10,022 nt of DNA. Origin: Prevotellaceae bacterium (GTDB taxonomy: Bacteria > Bacteroidota > Bacteroidia > Bacteroidales > UBA932). Position numbers and translations under genes: made by a program. The notes beneath the pieces are model-generated. The model was not told where the DNA came from, made no database searches, and saw only the letters and a list, made by a program, of their open reading frames with translations. The stretch covers positions 1 through 10,022 of the forward strand of contig JAIRLT010000090.1 in the NCBI GenBank assembly GCA_031259225.1. The letters are read 5' to 3'. Shown here in pieces: positions 1-7,091 of the stretch (positions are counted from its first letter, which is position 1; each line of letters opens with the position of its first letter).

Positions 1-953
1 CCTGTTTTCTTCAGCCCCGCGAGTAAATCGGGCACATATTTAATTCGCGCCACCCGCCCGTTGTCCACCGTGAGGAGGATGGTTTCATAGCGGTTGTCTT
101 CGAGTATCAGCGGCTCGAATACCATACATGTACCCGCGTCAAGAAACGTGAACGCCATGTCGAGGTGAATAAACGATTCGGGTTTATGGGGCAATTGTTG
201 CACTAAAATATATTTGCGTCCTTCCTTGTGCCGGCACCATTGCGAGAGGATGAAATCAACGCCCTGCGACGAAGTGCGGCAGCCGGTTCCGATGACCAGC
301 ACATCTTCACGCGCCACTAAAATATCGCCGCCTTCTATCATTATTTCCGGGCTGCCGGACATGGCGTAAGGGTTAATCACGGCGTCGGTGGCAAACAGGC
401 GGTCGTCGGTAAAAATAGCTTCCATAATCAACGATTCGCGCAGGCGTATCCTGTTCGCCATTTTCCCGACAAGCATCCGGCGACCGATAGTCATAGCGGC
501 GTCGCGGGTAAAGTAAAAGTTGTAGAGCGGGAACAGCGCGTAGTAATCGTCGTTCAGGAATGCCGTGAGGTTGTCAATGCGCGCCGGCAGTCCTTCTATC
601 AGGCAAACGGCTAATTTCGCCGGCGGCAGGTTCATCAGGTCATCGAAGTAGCCGGGTACGTTTTCGGCGTTGCAGATATTTTCGACCAGCGCTTTTTTCC
701 GGTCATGGTTTTCCAGTACTTTTATCAAAAGGTCTTTCACCTGATAAGTCTTCGACACTTTGGACAGCACGCCTTCCAGTTGTGCATATTCTTTCTGCGC
801 CAGCGGGAGGTTGAGGATGTCGCTATACAACGCCCGTTGTGCATGTTTTGGCGTCATGTTTTCCACTTCGGCGCCGGGCGTGTGGATAATCACCGCTTCC
901 AGTTCACCGGTTTCCGATTGTATATTTACCTGTATGGCTTCCGGGTTTATCAT
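1..953 (-). CDS. arcA: Arginine deiminase family protein, 3' end cut by window edge
   Basis: Arginine deiminase hydrolyses L-arginine to citrulline and ammonia in the cytoplasm. Only the first 317 residues are present; the family is usually about 400-420 residues, so roughly 80-100 are missing. The N-terminus (ETGELEAVIIHTPGAEVENM, residues 14-33) is the typical family opening. The guanidino-modifying fold motifs follow in order: FTRD (catalytic Asp151), EGGD (Glu207, Asp210), GTGCRTS (222-228) and HLD (His263, Asp265). Their spacing matches Pseudomonas ArcA (Asp166, Glu224, His278, Asp280) with an offset of about 15-17. The nucleophilic Cys should be near residue 390, outside the window. The ATG at 953 was chosen because it directly precedes the conserved N-terminus; no clear Shine-Dalgarno is visible. 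It begins 16 bp after the gcvP stop on the same strand, so the two genes are probably co-transcribed. A related agmatine or peptidyl-arginine deiminase is less likely given the motif set. Confidence 0.92.
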   Translation of the reverse strand, partial: MINPEAIQVNIQSETGELEAVIIHTPGAEVENMTPKHAQRALYSDILNLPLAQKEYAQLEGVLSKVSKTYQVKDLLIKVLENHDRKKALVENICNAENVPGYFDDLMNLPPAKLAVCLIEGLPARIDNLTAFLNDDYYALFPLYNFYFTRDAAMTIGRRMLVGKMANRIRLRESLIMEAIFTDDRLFATDAVINPYAMSGSPEIMIEGGDILVAREDVLVIGTGCRTSSQGVDFILSQWCRHKEGRKYILVQQLPHKPESFIHLDMAFTFLDAGTCMVFEPLILEDNRYETILLTVDNGRVARIKYVPDLLAGLKKT

Positions 954-969
954 TTTTATTATTTTTTCG

Positions 970-3801
970 TTAATCAATATCCTGTACTGCGGCGGGTGGC
1001 GCGGGATCGCAGGTGCAAACCAAGCGCCGGTCGCCGAAACCGTTATCCACGCGGGCAACGAAAGGCCAGCATTTGTTTTCGGCTATCCTGCCAAGCGGAA
1101 AAGCCGCCTGCGTGCGTGTGTAGGGATGCGTCCAGTTATCGCTGCAGACTTCGCGGACATTGTGCGGCGCCATTTTCAACGGATTGTCGGCAGGGTCGGA
1201 TTGTCCGCTTTTTATTGCCTCGCATTCTTCCTTGATGGCTATCATCGCATCGACGAAACGGTCTAATTCTTCGCGCGACTCGCTTTCGGTAGGCTCTATC
1301 ATCAACGTATTCGGCACCGGGAACGAAAGCGTCGGGGCATGGAAACCAAAATCCATAAGTCGTTTTGCCACGTCGGTAGCGTCCACGCCGTATTCCTTGC
1401 CGAAGTGGCGCAGGTCAATGATGCACTCGTGCGCCACCCGCCCTGTGTCGCCGGCGTAGAGCGTGGCATAGTGCGGTTGCAGTTTTTTTGAGAGGTAATT
1501 GGCATTCAGTATCGCTATTTCCGTAGCGCGTTTCAGTCCTTCGAAACCCAACAATTTTATATAAGCATACGTAACCGGCAAGAGGAGCGGGCTACCGAAA
1601 GGCGTTGCCGCTACCGCCCCGTTTCCGCCATTGAGCGCCGTGTGCGAAGGAAGGAACGGCGCGAGGTGTTTTGCCGCGCAGATAGGTCCCATACCCGGTC
1701 CGCCGCCGCCATGCGGCATGGCAAAGGTTTTATGTAAATTCAGGTGGCATACGTCTGCCCCAATAATGCCGGGATTTGTAAGCCCAACCTGGGCGTTCAT
1801 GTTGGCGCCGTCCATATAAACCTGCCCGCCGTTCTCATGGATAATGTCCACAATCTCGCTGATGCGGCTTTCAAATACGCCGTGCGTTGAGGGGTAGGTA
1901 ATCATCATGCACGACAGGTTATCTCTGTACTGTTGCGCTTTTTCGCGCAGTTCTTCTACGTTGATGTTGCCTTTGTCGTCGCAACTCACCGGTACAATCT
2001 GCATACCCGCCATGCTTGCGCTCGCCGGATTGGTGCCGTGTGCGGAAGCCGGAATGATAACCACCTTGCGGTGCGGCTGACCGTTGGCTATATGGTAAGC
2101 GCGTATCGTCATCAGTCCGGCATATTCGCCCGCCGCGCCGGAGTTCGGTTGCAGCGATACCGCATCGAAACCGGTGATAGCAGCTAAATCATGCTCCAAT
2201 GCCCGTAGCAGTTGTGCATAGCCTTCCCACTGCCCGGCAGGCGCAAATGGATGCACGTCGCCCCATTCGCTCCAACTGAGCGGAAGCATTTCCACCGCCG
2301 CGTTCAGTTTCATGGTACACGAACCTAACGGGATCATGGAATCCGTGAGGGAAATATCGCGCCGTTCCAGTTTTTTGATGTAGCGCATCAGTTCCGTTTC
2401 GGAATGATAGGTATTAAATACCGGTTGTGCCAGCAGCGGCGTTTCACGCGGGAGGAATAGCCCACCGGCAGTTGCCGGCAATTCCGGCGGCAAGCCGAAT
2501 ATTTGCAGAATGGTTTTTGCTTCGCCGTCATTGCTCAATTCGTCAAAGCTGATGCGCACGTTGCGTTCCGACGGATAATAAAAGTTGATGCCTGCCGCCA
2601 GCGCTTTCGCGCGGATAGCCGCCGCATCAATATCCTGTATTTCGATGGTATCGAAGAAGCGTCCGGCGGCGAGCCGGAAGCCTGCGGCAGACAAGGCGGC
2701 GGCAACGCCGGCAGCGCAGCGATGCACTTGTTCTGCCATTGCACGCAAGCCTTCCGCACCGTGGTACACGGCAAACAACCCCGCCATCGTAGCCATAAGC
2801 GCTGTAGCGGTGCAAATATTCGACGAAGCCTTTTCGCGCTTGATGTGCTGTTCGCGCGTTTGTAATGCCATGCGCAACGCCCGGTTGCCCAAACGGTCTA
2901 TCGACACGCCGATAATGCGACCGGGCACATTGCGTTTATACTCGTCCCTGGTGGCGAAGTAGGCTGCCGCCGGTCCGCCGAAGCCCATGGGGATGCCGAA
3001 ACGTTGCGTACTGCCCACAGCCACATCCGCGCCCCAAGCAGCGGGTTCTTTCAGGATAACCAACGACAGGATGTCGCAGACAGCCGTTACCAGCGCGCCG
3101 TGTTCGTGCGCTGCCCGGCAAAATACAGCATAGTCGCGTATTTCGCCGTTGGCGGCAGGGTATTGCACAATTGCGCCGAAGCATCGTGCGTCAAACGTAT
3201 AAGTATCGTACCGTCCCGTTACTATTTCAATACCCAGTGGCGCGGAGCGCGTGCGCAGCACATCGAGGGTTTGCGGGAAGATATTTTCATCTACAAAGAT
3301 GCTGTTTTTGCCGGCTTTCACTGCCTCGCGCGAACGCAGGTCAAACATCATTTTCATCGCTTCGGCTGCGGCAGTCGCTTCGTCAAGCAGTGAGCAGTTG
3401 GCAATGGGGAAGCCGGTCAGTCCGGCAATCATGGTTTGGAAATTGAGTAACGCTTCCAGCCTGCCTTGCGAAATTTCGGATTGGTAGGGCGTGTAAGAAG
3501 TGTACCACGCGGGATTTTCAAACACATTGCGCAACACCGCCGGCAGCGTTGCCGTACCGTAATAGCCCATGCCGATAAGTGAACGGAAAGGTTTATTTTT
3601 CTGTGCAAGGGTTTTCAGTTGGCGCAGGTACGCATGTTCACTGATTGGCGCATCCAACGCCGGCAGCGTTTTAAGGCGGATGCCGGCGGGGATAACTTGG
3701 TTTACCAGTTCGTCCAGCGAGCCGGCGCCAACGGTTTTCAACATGTCTCGCACATCGGCTTCGCGCAAGCCGTTATGACGGTTTATAAAAGAATGGGTCA
3801 T
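970..3801 (-). CDS. gcvP: Glycine dehydrogenase (aminomethyl-transferring), P-protein
   Basis: This is the PLP-dependent P-protein of the glycine cleavage system. It decarboxylates glycine and passes the aminomethyl group to the lipoyl arm of the H-protein (GcvH), releasing CO2. At 943 residues it is the full single-chain form, not the split gcvPA/gcvPB form. The N-terminal half (about 1-450) carries GMGYYGTATLP (77-87) and NPAWYTSYTPYQ (96-107). The C-terminal half carries SMIPLGSCTMKLN (488-500), SAHGTNPASASMAGM (586-600) and HLNLHKTF (686-693), where Lys691 is the expected PLP Schiff-base lysine. A glycine-rich loop, PHGGGGPGMGP (696-706), follows. No frameshift or missing segment is seen. 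The ATG at 3801 gives the family N-terminus. It leads a two-gene unit with the arginine deiminase gene. gcvT and gcvH are not in the window, and the leader is too short for a tandem glycine riboswitch. Confidence 0.98.
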   Translation of the reverse strand: MTHSFINRHNGLREADVRDMLKTVGAGSLDELVNQVIPAGIRLKTLPALDAPISEHAYLRQLKTLAQKNKPFRSLIGMGYYGTATLPAVLRNVFENPAWYTSYTPYQSEISQGRLEALLNFQTMIAGLTGFPIANCSLLDEATAAAEAMKMMFDLRSREAVKAGKNSIFVDENIFPQTLDVLRTRSAPLGIEIVTGRYDTYTFDARCFGAIVQYPAANGEIRDYAVFCRAAHEHGALVTAVCDILSLVILKEPAAWGADVAVGSTQRFGIPMGFGGPAAAYFATRDEYKRNVPGRIIGVSIDRLGNRALRMALQTREQHIKREKASSNICTATALMATMAGLFAVYHGAEGLRAMAEQVHRCAAGVAAALSAAGFRLAAGRFFDTIEIQDIDAAAIRAKALAAGINFYYPSERNVRISFDELSNDGEAKTILQIFGLPPELPATAGGLFLPRETPLLAQPVFNTYHSETELMRYIKKLERRDISLTDSMIPLGSCTMKLNAAVEMLPLSWSEWGDVHPFAPAGQWEGYAQLLRALEHDLAAITGFDAVSLQPNSGAAGEYAGLMTIRAYHIANGQPHRKVVIIPASAHGTNPASASMAGMQIVPVSCDDKGNINVEELREKAQQYRDNLSCMMITYPSTHGVFESRISEIVDIIHENGGQVYMDGANMNAQVGLTNPGIIGADVCHLNLHKTFAMPHGGGGPGMGPICAAKHLAPFLPSHTALNGGNGAVAATPFGSPLLLPVTYAYIKLLGFEGLKRATEIAILNANYLSKKLQPHYATLYAGDTGRVAHECIIDLRHFGKEYGVDATDVAKRLMDFGFHAPTLSFPVPNTLMIEPTESESREELDRFVDAMIAIKEECEAIKSGQSDPADNPLKMAPHNVREVCSDNWTHPYTRTQAAFPLGRIAENKCWPFVARVDNGFGDRRLVCTCDPAPPAAVQDID

Positions 3802-3869
3802 ATTAGTATTGATTTGTTATAAAACTATTTTTTTTACTTACAATATCCTTTCTTTTTTTAAAGGACGGT

Positions 3870-3877
3870 CAAAGATA
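3870..3877 (-). promoter_or_regulatory. Predicted -7 promoter box for gcvP-arcA
   Basis: Read on the minus strand this is TATCTTTG, a perfect match to the Bacteroidetes -7 consensus TAnnTTTG. The same octamer occurs in the promoter at the right edge. No good -33 TTTG is seen upstream; an AT-rich tract occupies that region. Transcription would start a few bases downstream, leaving a leader of about 60 nt that contains a small inverted repeat (TCCTTT/AAAGGA, 3846-3865). That hairpin has no U-tract on the minus strand, so it is not an obvious attenuator. Confidence 0.5.
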
Positions 3878-3976
3878 GCAATTTTTTTTAAGAAAAAACG
3901 GATATAAAAAAGGTCAGGGCAAACGTACGAAATAGTGCGGCAAGAAGCGTCATTGCGAGCAACGCACTCCAGTTTA

Positions 3977-4022
3977 GTTGAAAATTGAGCGTTGAAAGTT
4001 GAAAATTAGGCTGGCGCGCCAG
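3977..4022. repeat. Heptamer array plus perfect GC palindrome (copy A)
   Basis: Four successive heptamers, GTTGAAA, ATTGAGC, GTTGAAA and GTTGAAA (3977-4004), are followed at once by ATTA and GGCTGGCGCGCCAG (4009-4022). The inner CTGGCGCGCCAG is a perfect 12-bp palindrome. Related GC cores, each preceded by a different short tandem array, recur at 9733, 9789 and 9838. This marks a dispersed intergenic repeat family of REP-like appearance. Function is unknown. Confidence 0.7.
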
Positions 4023-4023
4023 T

Positions 4024-4056
4024 CCCTTTCCCCCTTTACCTTGTACCCTTTACCCT
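4024..4056. repeat. Pyrimidine-rich heptamer array
   Basis: From 4032 the sequence runs CCCTTTA, CCTTGTA, CCCTTTA, CCCT with an exact 7-base period. It is preceded by CCCTTTC at 4024, shifted by one base. The strand asymmetry (C/T on plus) is strong. It follows the copy A palindrome directly. Confidence 0.6.
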
Positions 4057-4077
4057 AAAAGCTGGGTGCAAAGAAGA

Positions 4078-4112
4078 ACTGCCGGTAAATAAACTTGCCG
4101 GCGGTTTTTTTT
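4078..4112 (+). terminator. Orphan rho-independent terminator-like hairpin
   Basis: ACTGCCGGTAA (4078-4088) pairs with TTGCCGGCGGT (4095-4105) through 11 pairs, two of them G-U, around the six-base loop ATAAAC. A run of eight T (4105-4112) follows. This is a textbook intrinsic terminator on the plus strand. However, the nearest gene upstream runs the other way, so no annotated transcript ends here. It may end a small RNA, insulate the receptor operon from read-through, or be a remnant. Confidence 0.6.
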
Positions 4113-4150
4113 GAAATCTTGAAATCTTTGAATTTTGAAATCTTGAAATT
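4111..4150. repeat. Octamer tandem array
   Basis: Five consecutive 8-base units with an exact 8-base period: TTGAAATC (4111), TTGAAATC (4119), TTTGAATT (4127), TTGAAATC (4135) and TTGAAATT (4143). It starts within the T-run of the hairpin. It resembles the other arrays in style but not in sequence. Confidence 0.65.
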
Positions 4151-4208
4151 ATTCCTGCGTTAGCGACTTACGACTAAAACGAGAGGGCAGGCTGAAATAA
4201 CTTCATTT

Positions 4209-4240
4209 TTTTGTAACATTTTCCACTTCGTTTTGTAACA
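4209..4240. promoter_or_regulatory. Direct repeat TTTTGTAACA x2, candidate regulator site
   Basis: TTTTGTAACA occurs at 4209-4218 and again, identical, at 4231-4240, with starts exactly 22 bp apart (two helical turns). It overlaps and precedes the promoter of the receptor gene. Direct repeats in 11-bp steps are how PhoB/OmpR-family response regulators bind, and TTGTAAC resembles half of an E. coli Pho box. Given the phosphatase downstream, a phosphate-type regulator is a reasonable inference, not a demonstrated one. Confidence 0.45.
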
Positions 4241-4257
4241 ATGCCCCGCTACTTTTG
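4227..4257 (+). promoter_or_regulatory. Predicted promoter of the receptor operon
   Basis: TACTTTTG at 4250-4257 matches TAnnTTTG perfectly and lies 22 nt before the receptor ATG. The -33 element is imperfect: TTCG at 4227-4230 with a 19-bp spacer. A weak consensus there fits an activator-dependent promoter, which suits the direct repeat around it. The leader would be only about 16-18 nt and contains CAGGA eight bases before the start codon. Confidence 0.6.
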
Positions 4258-4279
4258 CAATTGAAAACAGGAAAAAGAA

Positions 4280-7069
4280 ATGAATATTAGATGGATATTA
4301 TTGCCCGCTTTGCTGCTGGTGTCGATGCAATCGGTTGCTGCTGTGAAGGGGATTGTCAAGGACGCCGATACCGGCGAAGAGCTGACAGGCGTAACGCTCG
4401 TATGGAAAGAGTACCCGGTGAACGGCACATTAAGCGGCTTAGACGGTAGTTTTTCCATTGAGAAATTCGACCGTTCCCATATTTTAATATGTAGCTACCT
4501 CGGATATACAACCGCCGAGTATCCAGTTAATGACGCCAATACCGAACTGACTATCCTGCTGAAACCGCTCGCCATCCGGATAGACGAGGTGGTGGTGTAT
4601 GGCACGTCCGGTAATTCGGATAACGGCGCGCGCAACATTGAAAAACTCTCGGTTAATGTGATGAATATTGTTAGCGCCAAAGCCATTGAACTGTCGCCCG
4701 ACGTTACGGTGGCAAATGTGATTGGGCGCATGTCCGGCGTTGCGGTGGAGCGCAACAGCAGCGGCGACGGGCAATATGCTATCCTGCGGGGAATGGACAA
4801 GCGGTACAACTATACGTTGGTGAACGGCATTAAAATTCCCAGTCCCGACAACAAAAACCGTTTCGTCCCGCTGGATATTTTCCCGTCGGAACTGCTCGAC
4901 CGGCTGGAAGTAACGAAAGCCTTGACCGCCGGCATGGAAGGCGACGCTGTGGGGGGCGCTGTCAATATGGTCATGAAAGACGCGCCGGCACAACGGCAAA
5001 TCACCGCCAACCTCTCCTCCGGGTACAACGCCCTCTACCTGGAACGCGATTATTATTCCTACAATACCCACGCCATTGCCGGGCAGTCGCCTTATGAGAT
5101 ATATGGTGAAAACTATCCCGCAAAAGCGCGTGACTTTAATGAAAACGTGGTAAAATTACAGGCAGGCAATGCACCCCCCAACCTTTTCGCCGGGTTCTCT
5201 TACGGCGACCGCCTGCTGAAAAACCGCTTGGGCATCATGCTCGCAGGAAGTTTCCAGAACAGCTACCGCGGAAGCAACAGTTTATACTTTAACCATACAA
5301 CCGCTACAAGCGATGCATCCAACCTGCCGGTGCTGACAAGCCTGAACGAACGAACCTATTCCGAACGGCAGACCCGTTACGGAATTCATGCCAAATTGGA
5401 TTACCGCTTTTCACCGCGGCACAAGCTCCAATGGTATAACGCCTATATGGACTTCGCCAATGCGCAGGTGCGCGACAATACAGAAACCGAACTGAACATC
5501 GGCTACGACCCGGCAAACGGCAATTATAATTTGGGCTTCGATACACGTTTCCGCATGACCCGCCAGCAAATCATGAACAGTACGCTCAAAGGCTTGCATT
5601 ATTTCCTGCCGGACGAAAAACTGAAAATAGACTGGTCGGCGGCATACTCCAAAGCTTTTAATGAAGCGCCGGATAACAGCTCGGTGTTTACCAGTGCACA
5701 TGTGCAAAACGGGCAGATGAACGCTGTGTCTGTGGTAACGACTCCCTACGGCGCCGAACGCCGCTGGGAACACAATAACGACCGCGACTGGGCGGGATAC
5801 CTCAACCTGCTGTATGCCGCTTTTCCCAACCGGGATTATAAAATAGACTTTTCCGCCGGTGGAATGTACCGCGACAAACAGCGTAACAATTTCTACAACG
5901 CTTACCTTTTCCTTCCTTACGACGAAGACAAACCGTCGATGAACAACAACCTGATTAAAGGAATTGACTGGAACGATTACAGCGAAATCAGGTTCCGCGT
6001 GCACAATCCTTACGGCTCCGTGGGCAACCAGTTGAATTATGACGCTTCGGAAAAAATTGCCGCCGTCTATGGGCAAGTCCAATGGCAACAACAGCAGTGG
6101 CAGGTTATCGCCGGGTTGCGCCTCGAAAACACCCGGCAAGGTTACCTGCTGGAACATGCTATCGAGGGCGTGAAGAACGAAGGGGAACAACAGTATTCGG
6201 ACTGGCTGCCGAGCCTGCACATCAAATATTCGCCTTGGGAAAACAATAATTTCCGCGTGTCCTATTACCGTTCGCTCAACCGTCCCGGTTTCTTTGAAAT
6301 CGTACCCTATCAAATCCTGAACGAAGACTACACGGAAAGGGGAAATCCCGAATTGAAACACACGGTTGCCCACAATGTGGATTTCCGGTACGAATATTTT
6401 CCCCGTCCTTCGGAGCAGTTGATGATTGGCTTGTTTTATAAACGGCTGCATGACCCCATCGAATATGGTATCCTGGCGGAAGGGCAGGGAACGTTTTATT
6501 CGCCGACTAACTTCGGCGACGCCGACAATTACGGCTTGGAAATTGACTTCACAAAATATTTCCACTCTTTTGGGATTAAGGCGAACTACACCTTCACGCA
6601 ATCGCAAATAATCACTACCAAGCTGTTCAACTACGATAACCCCGACCCCGCTTCGTCCGAAAAGATACTGGTGAAAAATGTGGAGCAAACCCGCCCGCTC
6701 CACGGGCAGGCAAAACACGTGGCGAATTTTTCGCTGTTATACAAAAATATCCGGCACGGATGGGACGGGCAACTGGCGCTTTCCTACACCGGCAACCGCC
6801 TGTATGCCGTTTCCCGTTACCTTGACAACGATATTTGGCAAGGCGGTTACCTGCAAACGGACATTTCGCTCGAAAAGAAAATCAAATACGGCATCACGAT
6901 TTTTGCGAAAGCCGTCAGCCTGCTGGATACGCCCATGACGCTCTACTTAGAAAAACAAAATCCGGCAAACGAAAAAGTGCAGGGCTACGAAAAATACAAA
7001 GACGGCACGCTCGTGCGCCGCGATTATTATGGGCAAAACCTGCAAATCGGATTACGGTATAAATTATAA
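4280..7069 (+). CDS. TonB-dependent outer-membrane receptor, non-SusC type
   Basis: Predicted outer-membrane beta-barrel that imports a ligand using TonB/ExbBD energy. The 929 residues begin with a signal peptide (about 1-21, hydrophobic WILLPALLLVSM, cleavage near SVAA). A CarboxypepD_reg-like domain follows (about 22-97, with SGLDGSFSI at 52-60), then a TonB-box-like DEVVV (102-106) and the plug (about 120-235). The barrel runs to the C-terminus (NLQIGLRYKL). The plug segments RYNYTLVNGIKIPSPD (175-190) and EVTKALTAGMEGDAVGGAVN (210-229) resemble the receptor class named TonB-Xanth-Caul in Proteobacteria more than SusC. No susD follows; a beta-helix lipoprotein gene starts 22 bp downstream and a phosphatase lipoprotein gene comes after it. 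The ATG at 4280 gives a clean signal peptide, with AGG eight bases upstream. Ligand unknown; a phosphorylated compound or its dephosphorylated product is inferred from context only. Confidence 0.95.
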   Translation: MNIRWILLPALLLVSMQSVAAVKGIVKDADTGEELTGVTLVWKEYPVNGTLSGLDGSFSIEKFDRSHILICSYLGYTTAEYPVNDANTELTILLKPLAIRIDEVVVYGTSGNSDNGARNIEKLSVNVMNIVSAKAIELSPDVTVANVIGRMSGVAVERNSSGDGQYAILRGMDKRYNYTLVNGIKIPSPDNKNRFVPLDIFPSELLDRLEVTKALTAGMEGDAVGGAVNMVMKDAPAQRQITANLSSGYNALYLERDYYSYNTHAIAGQSPYEIYGENYPAKARDFNENVVKLQAGNAPPNLFAGFSYGDRLLKNRLGIMLAGSFQNSYRGSNSLYFNHTTATSDASNLPVLTSLNERTYSERQTRYGIHAKLDYRFSPRHKLQWYNAYMDFANAQVRDNTETELNIGYDPANGNYNLGFDTRFRMTRQQIMNSTLKGLHYFLPDEKLKIDWSAAYSKAFNEAPDNSSVFTSAHVQNGQMNAVSVVTTPYGAERRWEHNNDRDWAGYLNLLYAAFPNRDYKIDFSAGGMYRDKQRNNFYNAYLFLPYDEDKPSMNNNLIKGIDWNDYSEIRFRVHNPYGSVGNQLNYDASEKIAAVYGQVQWQQQQWQVIAGLRLENTRQGYLLEHAIEGVKNEGEQQYSDWLPSLHIKYSPWENNNFRVSYYRSLNRPGFFEIVPYQILNEDYTERGNPELKHTVAHNVDFRYEYFPRPSEQLMIGLFYKRLHDPIEYGILAEGQGTFYSPTNFGDADNYGLEIDFTKYFHSFGIKANYTFTQSQIITTKLFNYDNPDPASSEKILVKNVEQTRPLHGQAKHVANFSLLYKNIRHGWDGQLALSYTGNRLYAVSRYLDNDIWQGGYLQTDISLEKKIKYGITIFAKAVSLLDTPMTLYLEKQNPANEKVQGYEKYKDGTLVRRDYYGQNLQIGLRYKL

Positions 7070-7091
7070 ACACCATTTAAAAATTATAAAA

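Larger units (their letters stand above)
3802..4279. other. Divergent intergenic region with promoters, repeats and a hairpin
   Basis: This 478-bp stretch separates gcvP from the receptor operon. No coding sequence is supported. In order it contains the gcvP leader and -7 box, a short CGTCATTGCGAGC segment (3948-3960) resembling a core seen in dispersed bacterial intergenic repeats, a 7-base tandem array ending in a GC palindrome, a pyrimidine-rich 7-base array, a terminator-like hairpin, an 8-base array, and the promoter of the receptor gene. The density of unrelated short repeats suggests it has grown by slippage or repeat insertion rather than being one regulatory unit. Confidence 0.7.

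Noticed and set aside
3846..3865. TCCTTT/AAAGGA hairpin as a terminator
   Set aside because: Six weak pairs and no T-run after it on either strand.
3802..3869. Glycine riboswitch in the gcvP leader
   Set aside because: The leader after the -7 box is only about 60 nt, AT-rich, and lacks the conserved GC-rich stems of that riboswitch.
5411..6718. 435-codon open frame on the minus strand inside the receptor gene
   Set aside because: It is fully antisense to a well-supported TonB receptor gene, has no recognisable domain and no promoter box in front. The codon bias of the real gene leaves this frame open.
7029..7091. Upstream in-frame ATG for the beta-helix lipoprotein
   Set aside because: It starts inside the receptor coding region and would add 21 residues in front of a good lipoprotein signal peptide. 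The ATG at 7092 gives the lipobox at a normal distance.
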